Both the position numbers and the translations under genes were made by a program. Below the pieces are notes generated by a model that had not been told where the DNA came from, ran no database searches, and saw only the letters and a list, made by a program, of their open reading frames with translations. Shown piece by piece: positions 7,334-16,124 of a stretch of 39,360 bases of DNA (position 1 is the first letter of the stretch; every line of letters begins with the position of its first letter). The stretch covers positions 1-39,360 of the forward strand of contig CAVCPW010000215.1 of assembly GCA_963604075.1 (NCBI GenBank), given 5' to 3'. The stretch is from Anthropogastromicrobium sp963604075 (GTDB lineage Bacteria > Bacillota > Clostridia > Lachnospirales > Lachnospiraceae).

Positions 7334-9541
7334 ATGATGGATTTAGTGCATAATAAAGAACGTCTCGACGCATTTCGCACACGCGCAAAAGAACTGATTG
7401 GTCAGATGACGCTCGAGGAAAAGGTGTATCAGACACTTTACAATGCACCGGCGATTGAACGTCTGGGTATTGCGTCTTACAACTGGTGGAATGAGGCACT
7501 GCATGGTGTAGCAAGAGCCGGTACAGCGACCGTTTTTCCACAGGCAATCGGTTTGGCAGCGATCTTTGACGAGGATTTTATGGAACAAATCGGAGATGCC
7601 GTATCTACTGAGGCACGTGCAAAGTTTAACATGCAGCAGGAGTTTGGCGATCATGATATCTATAAAGGACTGACATTTTGGGCACCGAACATCAATATCT
7701 TCCGTGATCCACGCTGGGGCAGAGGCCATGAGACGCTTGGTGAGGATCCGTATCTGACATCTAGATTGGGCGTGCGTTACATTGAAGGAATGCAAGGCCA
7801 TGATGAGAAGTATTTAAAGACAGCAGCCTGTGCTAAGCACTTTGCGGTTCACAGTGGACCAGAGGAAATGCGTCATCATTTCAACGCAGAAGTGTCAAAG
7901 AAGGATCTTTTTGAGACGTATCTTCCAGCATTTAAGGCTTGTGTGCAGGAGGCAAAGGTGGAGGCTGTTATGGGTGCCTATAACCGCACAAACGGCGAGC
8001 CATGCTGTGGAAGTAAGACACTGTTAAAGGATATTTTGCGTGGCGAATGGGGCTTTGAGGGTCATGTTACCTCTGACTGTTGGGCCATAAAGGATTTCTA
8101 TGAAGGTCATAAGGTGACAAAGGATGCAGAGGAATCGGTAGCGCTTGCTATGAACAATGGCTGTGATTTAAATTGTGGTACATTGTTTGTTTATTTGCTT
8201 GATGCCATCCGCGACGGTCTTGTAAAGGAGGAGCGTCTTGATGAGGCACTTGTCAATCTCTTTACCACGCGTATGAAGCTGGGCGTTTTTGACAAGGCAG
8301 AGGATAATCCATATAATCAGATTCCGTACTCCGTTGTCGATTCAAAGCCAATGCAGCAGCTAAATCTTACCGCAGCGAAAAGATGCCTGACGTTGTTGAA
8401 GAATGGGTGTCAGGCACCATTGAGAGAATCGAAAAAAGTATTAAATGAATCAAAAATTTTACCGCTCGACAAGGAGAAGATACATACTATCGGTGTGATT
8501 GGACCAAATGCAGATAACCGAAGAGCACTTATCGGCAACTATGAAGGTACCGCATCACGCTATGTGACCGTTCTGGAGGGCATCGAAGATTACGCAAACG
8601 AGCATCCGAAAGCAAATGGCGATAAAATGCGCGTAATGTATTCTGAAGGCTGTCATTTGTATAAGGATCGCACCAGCAACTTGGCTGAGCGTCAGGATCG
8701 ATTGGCAGAGGTCAAGGGTGTATGCAAGGAAAGTGATGTCGTAGTTGTTTGCCTTGGTCTGGATGCTGGTCTAGAGGGCGAGGAAGGTGATACCGGAAAT
8801 GAGTTTTTCAGTGGTGATAAGCGTGATTTGAGATTTCCAGGTCTTCAGAATGAAGTGCTTGAGGCGGCATGCGAGAGTGGCAAGCCAGTGATTTTGCTTG
8901 TGCTTGCAGGCAGCGCAATGGATCTTAGTTGGGCTGACGAGCATGTAGATGCGATTCTGCAGTGCTGGTATCCTGGCGCGCAGGGTGGAAATGCCATCGC
9001 GCAGGTTTTGTTTGGCGATGCATGCCCAGAAGGACGTCTGCCGATTACGCTGTATCGCACCACCGAGGAGCTTCCTGAATTTACTAATTATAGCATGGAG
9101 GGACGAACCTACCGCTATATGAAGAATAAACCGCGGTACCCGTTTGGCTATGGCTTATCATATACTGAATTTACAATCAGCAACGCCGTACTCAGCACGC
9201 ATGAAATCACGCCGGATGGCATCGATATCACAGCAGATGTCACCAATATCGGTAAAATGGACGGCACACAAACTATTCAGGTTTATGTAAAAGCTGACCG
9301 TGAGGGTACACCGAATGCACAGTTAAAGGGAATCGCAAAAGTTCACCTTAAAAAAGGTGAGGCAAAAAAGGTTCAGATTCATCTGAATGAGGAAGCCTTT
9401 GGCTTGTGTGATGAGGACGGCATAAAGCAGGTGCTTCCGGGAACCTATCACATCTTTATTGGTGCACAACAGCCAGACGAGCGCAGTGCTGAACTGACAG
9501 GAGATGTATGCAGCAGCGTGGTAGTTGAGAAGAAGGCCTGA
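7334..9541 (+). CDS. Glycoside hydrolase family 3, probable beta-xylosidase
   Basis: Cytoplasmic exo-acting glycosidase; no signal peptide is visible. 735 residues. The N-terminal (beta/alpha)8 domain has NWWNEALHGVAR (residues 50-61), PRWGRGHETLGEDP, KHF and VTSDCWAI with nucleophile Asp248. The alpha/beta sandwich follows (about 380-600, with LGLDAGLEGEEGD), then a fibronectin-III-like C-terminal domain (about 630-735). The SDCWAI form and NWWNE are typical of xylan-active members. The next gene, xylulokinase, supports xylo-oligosaccharide hydrolysis, though arabinosidase or glucosidase activity cannot be excluded. AAAGGAG at 7318-7324 fixes the start at 7334. Confidence 0.92.
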   Translation: MMDLVHNKERLDAFRTRAKELIGQMTLEEKVYQTLYNAPAIERLGIASYNWWNEALHGVARAGTATVFPQAIGLAAIFDEDFMEQIGDAVSTEARAKFNMQQEFGDHDIYKGLTFWAPNINIFRDPRWGRGHETLGEDPYLTSRLGVRYIEGMQGHDEKYLKTAACAKHFAVHSGPEEMRHHFNAEVSKKDLFETYLPAFKACVQEAKVEAVMGAYNRTNGEPCCGSKTLLKDILRGEWGFEGHVTSDCWAIKDFYEGHKVTKDAEESVALAMNNGCDLNCGTLFVYLLDAIRDGLVKEERLDEALVNLFTTRMKLGVFDKAEDNPYNQIPYSVVDSKPMQQLNLTAAKRCLTLLKNGCQAPLRESKKVLNESKILPLDKEKIHTIGVIGPNADNRRALIGNYEGTASRYVTVLEGIEDYANEHPKANGDKMRVMYSEGCHLYKDRTSNLAERQDRLAEVKGVCKESDVVVVCLGLDAGLEGEEGDTGNEFFSGDKRDLRFPGLQNEVLEAACESGKPVILLVLAGSAMDLSWADEHVDAILQCWYPGAQGGNAIAQVLFGDACPEGRLPITLYRTTEELPEFTNYSMEGRTYRYMKNKPRYPFGYGLSYTEFTISNAVLSTHEITPDGIDITADVTNIGKMDGTQTIQVYVKADREGTPNAQLKGIAKVHLKKGEAKKVQIHLNEEAFGLCDEDGIKQVLPGTYHIFIGAQQPDERSAELTGDVCSSVVVEKKA

Positions 9542-9667
9542 GAGAAGGAAGCTACAAGAAAAATAAAAAGAAAATCTGAAATAAAAAGGGAATTTGAAAT
9601 AAAAAATAAAAAGAAAACTGAAAAAAGTTGAACTTATAAATTTTGAACTAGAAAATGAATGAGAGCA

Positions 9668-9698
9668 TTGAGGGTAAGACGTATAAGTTTGCCCTCAA
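9668..9698. other. Intercistronic hairpin between GH3 and xylB
   Basis: TTGAGGG (9668-9674) pairs with CCCTCAA (9692-9698) around a 17-nt loop. It is not followed by a T run, so it is not a standard terminator. It ends about 20 nt before the xylB ribosome site and could influence processing or xylB translation. The preceding 120 nt are strongly A-rich. Confidence 0.5.
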
Positions 9699-9729
9699 CC
9701 TAGTGAGCAAATAAACAGGAGGTAAGAAT

Positions 9730-11199
9730 ATGTACTATATAGGAATTGACCTTGGAACGTCCGCTATCAAATTACTTTTGATGGAAAAAGATGGAACAAT
9801 TTGTAATATTGTATCAAAGGAATATCCAATCTCCTTCCCAAATCCGGGTTGGTCCGAGCAGAATCCATACGATTGGTATGATCAGATGATTGCAGGAATC
9901 AAGGAGCTGGTAAACGGATTTGATACCACTCAGGTAGCAGGAATCAGCTTTGGAGGTCAGATGCATGGCCTTGTTATCCTGGATGAGAACGACAATGTCA
10001 TCCGCCCGGCGATTCTCTGGAATGACGGCCGTACAACAGAAGAGACGGATTATCTGAACAATGTGATTGGAAAGGACAAACTGTCCGAGTACACTGCCAA
10101 TATCGCATTTGCAGGTTTTACCGCGCCAAAGATTCTTTGGGTAAAGAAGCATGAGCCAGAGAATTTTGCTCGTATCAGAAAGATTATGCTGCCAAAGGAT
10201 TACCTGGCATATCGTCTGACTGGAGTATTCTGTACCGATGTATCTGATGCTTCCGGTATGCTGCTGTTTGACGTAAAGAACCGCTGTTGGTCAAAGGAAA
10301 TGTGTGAGATCTGCGGTATCAGTGAGGATATGCTCGCAGGTATTTATGAGAGCTATGAAAAGGTTGGATGTGTAAAGGCTGATGTGGCGGCAGAGCTTGG
10401 TTTTAACGATCACGTAACCGTGGCAGCCGGAGCAGGTGATAACGCTGCTGCTGCAGTTGGAACCGGAACCGTAGGAGAAGGACGCTGCAACATTTCTCTT
10501 GGAACGAGCGGCACAATTTTCATCTCCTCTAAGAATTTCCGTGTAGACAGTAATAACGCGCTTCACGCATTTGCACACGCAGATGGCACATATCATTTGA
10601 TGGGATGCATGCTGAGTGCCGCATCCTGCAACAAGTGGTGGATGGAAGAAATTATTCAGACAAAGGAATTTGCAAAGGAGCAGGCTGATATCACAAAGCT
10701 TGGTGAAAATCATGTCTACTTCCTGCCGTATTTAATGGGTGAACGTTCTCCTCACAATAATCCGAAGGCGAGAGGAACTTTTATCGGCATGACAATGGAC
10801 ACCACCCGAGCCGATATGACGCAGGCTGTACTCGAGGGTGTTGTCTTTGCACTCAGAGATTCATTTGAAGTGGCAAAGTCACTTGGAATTGACATTAAGC
10901 GCACCAAGATCTGCGGAGGCGGCGCAAAGAGTCCGCTGTGGAAAAAGATGATTGCAAATATCTTAAATATCAGCGTAGATGTTATTGAGAGTGAGGAAGG
11001 TCCTGGACTAGGCGGTGCTATGCTTGCAGCAGTTGCCTGCGGCGAATATGCATCCGTAGAGGAGGCAGCAGAAAAAATTGTAAAGGTGATTGATACTGTA
11101 GAGCCAGATCCAGAGCTGGCGGCAAAGTATGAGGCACGCTATCAGCAGTTTAAGCAGATCTATCCGGTATGCAAGCCATTATTTGATATCATTGCATAA
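9730..11199 (+). CDS. xylB: Xylulokinase, FGGY family
   Basis: Phosphorylates D-xylulose to D-xylulose-5-phosphate for the pentose phosphate pathway. 489 residues, the normal length. The N-terminal ATPase fold starts with IGIDLGTSAIK (phosphate 1); GISFGGQMHGLV and ILWNDGRTTEET are characteristic of xylulokinase; the C-terminal half has AAGAGDNAAAAVG, SLGTSG and GGGAKSPLW then GPGLGGAMLA. GGAGGT at 9718-9723 is 6 nt upstream. It follows the GH3 gene on the same strand after 188 nt. No xylA isomerase or xylose transporter lies in the window. Confidence 0.95.
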   Translation: MYYIGIDLGTSAIKLLLMEKDGTICNIVSKEYPISFPNPGWSEQNPYDWYDQMIAGIKELVNGFDTTQVAGISFGGQMHGLVILDENDNVIRPAILWNDGRTTEETDYLNNVIGKDKLSEYTANIAFAGFTAPKILWVKKHEPENFARIRKIMLPKDYLAYRLTGVFCTDVSDASGMLLFDVKNRCWSKEMCEICGISEDMLAGIYESYEKVGCVKADVAAELGFNDHVTVAAGAGDNAAAAVGTGTVGEGRCNISLGTSGTIFISSKNFRVDSNNALHAFAHADGTYHLMGCMLSAASCNKWWMEEIIQTKEFAKEQADITKLGENHVYFLPYLMGERSPHNNPKARGTFIGMTMDTTRADMTQAVLEGVVFALRDSFEVAKSLGIDIKRTKICGGGAKSPLWKKMIANILNISVDVIESEEGPGLGGAMLAAVACGEYASVEEAAEKIVKVIDTVEPDPELAAKYEARYQQFKQIYPVCKPLFDIIA

Positions 11200-11319
11200 C
11201 AGTAGTCATGCTAAATCAGATGATATATCAGCGTACAAATGGGAAGAGAAAGGAAACCCATAAGAGAAGTACAGATAATTAAAGAATAGAAAAGCAAGAT
11301 CAGACAGGAGTAAAAAACT

Positions 11320-12192
11320 ATGAAAGTAGCTATTGTTACGGACAGCAACAGCGGAATTACACAAAAGCAGGCACAGGAATTAGGTGTATACGTGATTCCA
11401 ATGCCGTTTCAGATCAATGATGAGACATATTATGAAGATATCACGCTGACACAGGAAGAGTTTTACAAGAAATTGCGCGATGACGGAAATATTTCCACTT
11501 CCCAGCCAGCACCGGGCAGCATTACAGATTTGTGGGACAGACTTTTGAAAGAATATGACCAGATCATTCATATGCCAATGTCAAGCGGACTTTCAGGCTC
11601 CTGTCAGACTGCGCTTATGTTAGCGCAGGACGAAGAGTATGAGGGAAAGGTATTTGTAGTAAATAATCAGCGAATCTCCGTTACGCTGCGTCAGTCTGTT
11701 CTGGATGCAAAGGGTATGGCAGAAGTTGGATATGATGGCCAGACGATTCAGAAACGTCTCGAAGAAACAAAATTTGATTCCACCATTTATATTACACTTG
11801 ATACATTGCATTATCTTAAGAAAGGTGGCAGAATCACACCGGCAGCAGCAGCGCTCGGAACCATCCTTCGTTTAAAGCCGGTTCTTCAGATTCAGGGTGA
11901 AAAGCTTGATGCGTATTCAAAGGCACGTACCTATAAAATTGCAAAGAATACCATGCTTGAAGCCATCGCAAAAGATATTCAGAACCGTTTTGACGGAAAG
12001 TCTTCTCCAGAGGATATTCACATTGCCATTGCGCATACCGATAATCTGGCAGCAGCAGAGGAGTTTCGAGAGGAGATAAAGGCAATCTATCCTGGACATG
12101 ATATTTACATTGATCATTTGTCCTTAAGTGTAGCATGCCATATCGGACCGGGAGCACTTGCAGTTACTGCAACAAAGGTGCTGAAGTATTAA
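11320..12192 (+). CDS. DegV family fatty-acid-binding protein
   Basis: 290 residues, typical for DegV. These proteins bind a fatty acid in a cleft and act in fatty-acid kinase systems (FakB-type) or are of unknown role. Visible motifs: IVTDSNSGI at the N-terminus, ISTSQPAPG (residues about 57-65), MPMSSGLSGSC, and LKKGGRITPAAAALG. The C-terminal HIGPGALAV segment, which lines the lipid head group in the family, is present. The usual D(S/T) after the Rossmann strand reads VVNNQRIS here. AGGAG at 11306-11310 sets the start. Followed by a terminator. Confidence 0.92.
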   Translation: MKVAIVTDSNSGITQKQAQELGVYVIPMPFQINDETYYEDITLTQEEFYKKLRDDGNISTSQPAPGSITDLWDRLLKEYDQIIHMPMSSGLSGSCQTALMLAQDEEYEGKVFVVNNQRISVTLRQSVLDAKGMAEVGYDGQTIQKRLEETKFDSTIYITLDTLHYLKKGGRITPAAAALGTILRLKPVLQIQGEKLDAYSKARTYKIAKNTMLEAIAKDIQNRFDGKSSPEDIHIAIAHTDNLAAAEEFREEIKAIYPGHDIYIDHLSLSVACHIGPGALAVTATKVLKY

Positions 12193-12253
12193 TTTAACCA
12201 AATCAAGTAGCGAAGCGGATTGCGAATATCCGCTTGACTAAAGAACAAATAAA

Positions 12254-12297
12254 AAAAATCGGGGACAAACCAGAAGTACGGTCAGTCCTCGATTTTT
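12254..12297. terminator. Terminator after degV, usable in both directions
   Basis: AAAAATCGGGGAC (12254-12266) pairs with GTCCTCGATTTTT (12285-12297) around an 18-nt loop with one G-T pair. The A and T flanks give U tracts on either strand, matching convergence with the PHP gene. Two further inverted repeats lie nearby: AAGCGGAT/ATCCGCTT (12213-12235) and TTACGGT/ACCGTAA (12313-12346). Confidence 0.82.
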
Positions 12298-12420
12298 GTT
12301 TGGAGCTTACACTTACGGTACAATCGCTTACAAAATGTCACCGTAAAGCTACTGCTTTTAGGAATTAGGCGCGGGAATCCTCGGCCATTCAATGATCGAG
12401 TAGTTCACACATGGAAAGTG

Positions 12421-13293
12421 TCAAACGGGAAGCATAATCGGCTTTCGTTCATGAAATACCGTATAATAATGGATTCCACAAGCCTCTAAAAGTGCCGGAA
12501 CCTTGTCAAAGTCATATGCTGTGTGTTCTGGCTTGTGACCATCTGAACCAATTGTAAGGATTTCACCGCCAAGTTCATGGTAGCGTTTTAATACATACGG
12601 CTCTGGATTTGGATAGCCTAGGCCGTACTTAAATCCAGCTGTATTGCACTCAATTCCCTTTCCTTTCTCAATCAAAAGCTTCAAAATCTCATCAATAATA
12701 TCCTTATAATCAAGAATCGAATAGTTATCGCGCTGTCCCGGTGCATAGCGCACAATATAATCAATGTGACCATACACATCAAAGCAGTCAAACTGGCGTA
12801 TATTTGCTAGTGTGTCCTCGTAATATTCCAAGATACCTTGCTTTTTTGTCTTATCTGCCCAGTACTGCGGATAATACGGGTCAATTCCCTTTACCACATG
12901 TGTGGAACCGATGATAAAATCCCAAGGGCAAACATCTGCAAAATCCTCGATGCTGTGATGATAATCTGTGCGAAGACCAAGCTCCACACCGATTGAGATA
13001 TGAGCGCGGTGTGCGTAATTTGGAATCAGGCGCAGCAGCGTTTCGTAATAAGTAAACGGATCAATGCGAAATGGACGGGACTCTGACTGATTTATCTCAT
13101 TTGGTGTGGCATAATCAGCATTTGCATTCACGTTTGCGTCTGCCGCTTCTATTCCTGTATACCCGATATCCTCATGGTCTGTAATGCAGATTTCGGTAAT
13201 TCCCTTTTTAATTAAGTTTTCAATTTGTGTTTCAACAGGTGTATCCGAATCTGTTGAAAATGATGTATGAACATGAAAATCTGAGTGTATCAT
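12421..13293 (-). CDS. PHP-domain phosphatase, histidinol-phosphatase (HisJ/HisK) type
   Basis: Metal-dependent phosphoesterase of the polymerase-and-histidinol-phosphatase family. 290 residues. Motif I is DFHVHTSFSTD (residues about 5-15), then TDHED (around 38-42), VELGL, a GSTHVV motif, YGHIDYI, and GSDGHKPEHTAYDF near the C-terminus: the full set of metal-binding His/Asp clusters. This architecture fits histidinol-phosphatase, but no other his gene is in the window. The start ATG has GGAGGG 13 nt upstream, longer than ideal; a stop codon lies just upstream in frame, so no earlier start is possible. Confidence 0.86.
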   Translation of the reverse strand: MIHSDFHVHTSFSTDSDTPVETQIENLIKKGITEICITDHEDIGYTGIEAADANVNANADYATPNEINQSESRPFRIDPFTYYETLLRLIPNYAHRAHISIGVELGLRTDYHHSIEDFADVCPWDFIIGSTHVVKGIDPYYPQYWADKTKKQGILEYYEDTLANIRQFDCFDVYGHIDYIVRYAPGQRDNYSILDYKDIIDEILKLLIEKGKGIECNTAGFKYGLGYPNPEPYVLKRYHELGGEILTIGSDGHKPEHTAYDFDKVPALLEACGIHYYTVFHERKPIMLPV

Positions 13294-13345
13294 AGATTAT
13301 AAATTGCCCTCCTTTAAGGTTTTTTCGATAGACTTACCATTATCA

Positions 13346-13374
13346 AGAATACGCTGCTACTGTATAAAAGTCAA
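13346..13374 (-). promoter_or_regulatory. Probable promoter of the PHP gene
   Basis: Minus strand TTGACT (13374-13369), a 17-nt spacer and TATTCT (13351-13346), about 50 nt before the start codon. Confidence 0.65.
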
Positions 13375-13425
13375 TCTGCTAGGTTGCACACCCCCAAAAA
13401 AAAACAAAAAAACAAAGAAAAACAC

Positions 13426-13454
13426 TTGATATATTTCCTAGGATAGGGTAAAAT
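13426..13454 (+). promoter_or_regulatory. gap promoter
   Basis: TTGATA (13426-13431), a 17-nt spacer and TAAAAT (13449-13454), preceded by an A-tract of the kind that strengthens promoters (13396-13422). A second possible -10, TGTGATAAT (extended form, ending 13495), lies closer to the gene. The gap ribosome site is AGGAGG around 13517. Confidence 0.7.
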
Positions 13455-13531
13455 ATCAGTAATTGATTATATTTTAACAATACGCATGTGATAATATAAT
13501 CTAATAAATTCTTTTAGGAGGAATTAAAATC

Positions 13532-14548
13532 ATGGCAGTAAAAGTTGCAATTAATGGTTTTGGCCGTATCGGCCGTCTTGCTTTCAGACAGATGTTCAAC
13601 GCTGAAGGTTATGAAGTAGTAGCGATCAACGATTTAACAAGCCCGGCTATGCTGGCTCACCTGTTAAAGTATGATACCGCACAGGGAAAGTATCAGTATG
13701 CTGATACCGTAGTAGCAGGAGAGGATTATATCGAGGTTTGCGGAAAGAAGATCACTATCTACAAGATGGCAAACGCAGCTGAGCTTCCGTGGGGAGAGAT
13801 CGGTGTAGATGTAGTTCTTGAGTGTACTGGATTCTATACTTCCAAGGCTAAGGCACAGGCTCATATCGACGCTGGTGCAAAGAAGGTTGTTATCTCCGCT
13901 CCGGCTGGAAACGATCTGAAGACTATCGTTTACTCTGTAAATGAGAAGACTCTGACCGCTGAGGATAACATCATCTCCGCAGCTTCCTGTACAACAAACT
14001 GCTTAGCACCTATGGCTAAGGCTCTGAATGATTACGCTCCGATCCAGAGCGGTATCATGTCCACCATTCATGCTTACACCGGAGATCAGATGATCCTCGA
14101 TGGACCGCACAGAAAGGGTGACTTAAGAAGAGCTCGTGCTGGTGCAGCTAACATCGTTCCAAACTCTACTGGTGCAGCTAAGGCTATCGGCCTGGTTATC
14201 CCAGAGTTAAACGGCAAGCTGATCGGTTCTGCACAGCGTGTTCCGGTTCCGACAGGTTCCACCACTATCCTGGTTGCAGTTGTTAAGGGCAGCGATGTTA
14301 CCGTTGAGGGTATCAACGCAGCTATGAAGGCAGCAGCTTCCGAGTCCTTCGGTTACAACACCGATCCGATCGTATCTTCTGACGTTATCGGTATGAGATT
14401 TGGTTCTCTGTTCGATGCTACCCAGACTATGGTTTCCAAGCTGGGCGATGATCTGTATCAGGTACAGGTTGTTTCTTGGTATGACAACGAGAACTCCTAC
14501 ACCAGCCAGATGGTTCGTACAATTAAGTACTTCGCTGAGTTAGCATAA
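13532..14548 (+). CDS. gap: Glyceraldehyde-3-phosphate dehydrogenase
   Basis: Oxidises glyceraldehyde-3-phosphate with NAD+ to 1,3-bisphosphoglycerate. 338 residues. The N-terminal Rossmann motif is INGFGRIGRLAFR (8-20) and the active site is ASCTTNCLAP with Cys153. HAYTGDQ contributes the catalytic His, and WYDNENSYTSQM is at the C-terminus. AGGAGG lies about 10 nt upstream. Codon choice is markedly biased (AAG, ATC, GTT), as expected for a highly expressed gene. First gene of gap-pgk-tpiA-gpmI, but a strong terminator follows, so the downstream genes probably get part of their transcription elsewhere. Confidence 0.98.
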   Translation: MAVKVAINGFGRIGRLAFRQMFNAEGYEVVAINDLTSPAMLAHLLKYDTAQGKYQYADTVVAGEDYIEVCGKKITIYKMANAAELPWGEIGVDVVLECTGFYTSKAKAQAHIDAGAKKVVISAPAGNDLKTIVYSVNEKTLTAEDNIISAASCTTNCLAPMAKALNDYAPIQSGIMSTIHAYTGDQMILDGPHRKGDLRRARAGAANIVPNSTGAAKAIGLVIPELNGKLIGSAQRVPVPTGSTTILVAVVKGSDVTVEGINAAMKAAASESFGYNTDPIVSSDVIGMRFGSLFDATQTMVSKLGDDLYQVQVVSWYDNENSYTSQMVRTIKYFAELA

Positions 14549-14572
14549 TTTTCGCTTAATCGCAAAGACCTA

Positions 14573-14607
14573 CGGGGTCCGGTCTGAAAGGACCGGACCC
14601 TGTTTTT
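14573..14607 (+). terminator. Strong rho-independent terminator after gap
   Basis: A 12-bp GC-rich stem (14573-14584 with 14591-14602, one G-T pair), a 6-nt loop (TGAAAG) and five T (14603-14607). Confidence 0.93.
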
Positions 14608-14611
14608 GATT

Positions 14612-14772
14612 TTACAGTTCACACGTCACGGCAGCCCCGGATAAATCTCATGCTTGCATGGAGATTCGATGAGTCATGTGGCGATAAGAACACCTGTTCA
14701 TGAGCGAAGAGAAGCTGTGAAACAGCGAACGTTCGTAAGAGCGTTTTACGAATGGGTGTTTGCGAATTGTAC
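14612..14772. repeat. Long form of the dispersed palindromic element
   Basis: Starts TTACAGTTCACAC (14612-14624), identical to the left end of the 4637-4683 element, and ends with AATGGGTGTTTGCGAATTGT then AC (14751-14772), similar to its right end. The roughly 110-nt interior holds more hairpins: AATCTC/GAGATT, GCTGT/ACAGC, and CGTTCGTAA/TTACGAATG. It fills the space between the gap terminator and the pgk ribosome site. Confidence 0.65.
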
Positions 14773-14802
14773 AAAAGTAATAATCAGAAGGGAGAATATT
14801 CC

Positions 14803-16026
14803 ATGTTAAAGAAGACTGTTGACGATCTTAAGAATCTTCAGGGAAGAAGAGTTCTTGTTCGTTGTGATTTCAATGTACCGTTAAAAGACGGAAAGATTAC
14901 TGATGATACCCGTATCAAGGCTGCACTGCCGACCATCCAGAAGCTGATCGACGGCGGCGCAAAGGTAATCCTGTGCTCTCACTTAGGTAAGGTAAAGAAC
15001 GGACCAAGCGAGAAAGAGTCTTTAGCTCCTGTAGCAGTAAGACTGTCCGAGAAGCTGGGCAAGGATGTTGTATTTGTATCTGATTACAATGTTACCGGCG
15101 AGGCTGCAACCAAGGCTGTAGCTGACATGAAGGACGGAGATGTTGTTCTTCTTCAGAATACTCGTTTCCGCGGTGCTGAGGAGACAAAGAACGGTGAGGA
15201 GTTCTCCAAGGAATTAGCAGATCTGGCAGATGATTATGTATGCGATGCATTCGGTTCCGCACACAGAGCACATGCATCTGTAGCAGGCGTTACCAAGTTC
15301 ATCAGCGCTAAGGGCGGCACAAACGCAGTTGGTTACCTGATGGAGAAGGAAATCGCTTTCTTAGGAAACGCAGTAGAGAATCCGGTTCGTCCGTTTGTAG
15401 CAATCCTCGGTGGAGCAAAGGTAGCAGATAAGTTAAATGTTATCTCCAATCTGCTTGAAAAGTGCGATACCTTAATCATCGGTGGTGGTATGGCATTCAC
15501 ATTCCTGAAGGCTCAGGGCAAGGAGATTGGTAAGTCCTTAGTAGATGATACCAAGCTTGATTATTGCAAGGAGATGATGGAGAAGGCTGAGAAGCTCGGC
15601 AAGAAGCTGTTACTTCCAGTAGATAGCACTGTAGCTGATAGCTTCCCGGATCCAATCGATGGACCGATCGATGTAACTGTAGTACCGTCTAATCAGATTC
15701 CGGCTGACAAGGAAGGTCTTGATATCGGAACTAAGACAGCAGAGCTGTACGCTGAGGCTGTTAAGTCTGCAAAGACCGTTGTTTGGAACGGACCGATGGG
15801 CGTATTCGAGAACCCGACTCTGGCAAAGGGTACCATTGCAGTAGCAAAGGCTCTGGCAGAGACTGATGCCATCACTATCATCGGTGGAGGAGATTCCGCA
15901 GCAGCAGTAAATCAGTTAGGATTTGCTGATAAGATGAGCCACATTTCTACAGGCGGCGGCGCTTCCCTTGAGTACCTTGAGGGTAAGGAGCTTCCAGGCG
16001 TAGCAGCAGCTGACGACAAGGATTGA
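14803..16026 (+). CDS. pgk: Phosphoglycerate kinase
   Basis: Transfers phosphate from 1,3-bisphosphoglycerate to ADP. 407 residues from ATG14803, which has GGAG (14791-14794) 8 nt upstream; an in-frame ATG at 14752 lies inside the repeat element and lacks a ribosome site. Family motifs: RRVLVRCDFNVPL (substrate Arg/Asp/Asn), the SHLGK loop, AFGSAHRAHAS, the GGAKVADK hinge, WNGPMGVFE, and GGGDSAAAV with the TGGGASLE nucleotide loop. High-expression codon bias like gap. Its own promoter was not identified; it may lie within the repeat or depend on gap read-through. Confidence 0.98.
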   Translation: MLKKTVDDLKNLQGRRVLVRCDFNVPLKDGKITDDTRIKAALPTIQKLIDGGAKVILCSHLGKVKNGPSEKESLAPVAVRLSEKLGKDVVFVSDYNVTGEAATKAVADMKDGDVVLLQNTRFRGAEETKNGEEFSKELADLADDYVCDAFGSAHRAHASVAGVTKFISAKGGTNAVGYLMEKEIAFLGNAVENPVRPFVAILGGAKVADKLNVISNLLEKCDTLIIGGGMAFTFLKAQGKEIGKSLVDDTKLDYCKEMMEKAEKLGKKLLLPVDSTVADSFPDPIDGPIDVTVVPSNQIPADKEGLDIGTKTAELYAEAVKSAKTVVWNGPMGVFENPTLAKGTIAVAKALAETDAITIIGGGDSAAAVNQLGFADKMSHISTGGGASLEYLEGKELPGVAAADDKD

Positions 16027-16039
16027 TGTAAAGTCTCTA

Positions 16040-16081
16040 GGGCAATCACGTGTCAGACATATAGGTCTGATACGGTTGCCC
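16040..16081. other. Long intercistronic hairpin between pgk and tpiA
   Basis: An outer stem GGGCAA/TTGCCC encloses CGTGTCAGAC/GTCTGATACG (10 bp, one G-T pair) with a 6-nt loop. No T run follows, so it is not a typical terminator. An mRNA processing or stability element inside a pgk-tpiA transcript is a reasonable guess. Confidence 0.6.
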
Positions 16082-16124
16082 ATGACTGAGTAAAATCAGA
16101 GAAAAGAAATGTGAGGAATAAAAA

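Noticed and set aside
9668..9698. Rho-independent terminator between GH3 and xylB
   Set aside because: The hairpin is not followed by a T run on either strand, so it is listed only as an intercistronic structure.
12402..12410. Third copy of the palindromic element (AGTTCACAC)
   Set aside because: Only nine bases match one arm and no partner arm is present; chance is sufficient.
13495..13500. TATAAT as main gap -10 box
   Set aside because: No -35 hexamer at the right distance (TTGATT is 26 nt away); the TTGATA-17-TAAAAT pair upstream fits better.
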